Shown here: piece after piece, positions 22,553 through 22,583 of the stretch
Layout of the letters: each line of letters opens with the position of its first letter
Numbering within the stretch: position 1 is the stretch's first letter
Assembly (NCBI GenBank): GCA_964516325.1
Contig: CAZFAP010000071.1
Span: 1 to 22,583 of the forward strand
Direction: 5' to 3'
Length of the DNA: 22,583 nt
From: CAZFAP01 sp964516325
GTDB taxonomy: Bacteria > Auribacterota > JABMQX01
Position numbers and translations under genes: made by a program
Notes under the pieces: model-generated
The model's database searches: none
Seen by the model: the letters and a program-made list of their open reading frames with translations, nothing else
What the model was told of the DNA's origin: nothing

Positions 22553-22583
22553 TGCGGTCAAGGTTCACTCTCGTCATGCATCG

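Overview
This window looks like chromosomal DNA from an uncultivated Gram-negative bacterium of moderately high G+C. Pointers are a Tat-exported Gfo/Idh/MocA dehydrogenase, a secreted GH172/DUF2961 protein, a prolyl-tRNA synthetase of the archaeal/eukaryotic type, and intergenic gaps full of short palindromic and decamer repeats. This mix recalls metagenome-derived PVC/FCB-like phyla (Planctomycetota and relatives). I cannot name the phylum from sequence alone; there is no rRNA or tRNA.

Layout. 1-6.2 kb, all minus strand: Tat-exported Gfo/Idh/MocA oxidoreductase, radical SAM protein with a second cysteine set, ProRS, Cof-type HAD phosphatase, and purC. The purC stop overlaps the HAD start, and purC has a terminator-like leader. 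6.2-7.2 kb: a gene-free gap with repeats. 7.2-10.3 kb, minus: an Hsp20-like protein, a stand-alone receiver protein (translationally coupled, TAATG) and a hybrid PAS histidine kinase preceded by a structured ~200-nt leader. 10.3-11.2 kb: a second repeat-rich gap. 11.2-14.1 kb, minus: YugP-type membrane zinc peptidase and secreted GH172 protein. 14.4-15.8 kb, plus: membrane-bound degenerate GGDEF protein that keeps its inhibitory-site RxxD. 15.9-21.1 kb, plus: an ABC importer operon (binding protein, ATPase, fused double permease) followed by a DUF3592 membrane protein. 21.2-22.6 kb, plus: a separately promoted, 4-nt-overlapping accessory pair, DUF6978-like plus DUF1828/DUF1829-like.

How the parts may fit. 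Most genes are housekeeping or nutrient-acquisition functions. The Hsp20-REC-kinase block is a signalling unit with an unusual small chaperone-like member. The GGDEF protein is better read as a c-di-GMP receptor than a synthase. The last two genes form the most accessory-like module, with their own promoter, a dyad between -35 and -10, and a hairpin abutting the first ribosome binding site. The most interesting non-coding signals are the purC attenuator-like leader, the kinase leader and the repeat families. Promoter, operator and RNA-structure calls were made by eye and are inferences.
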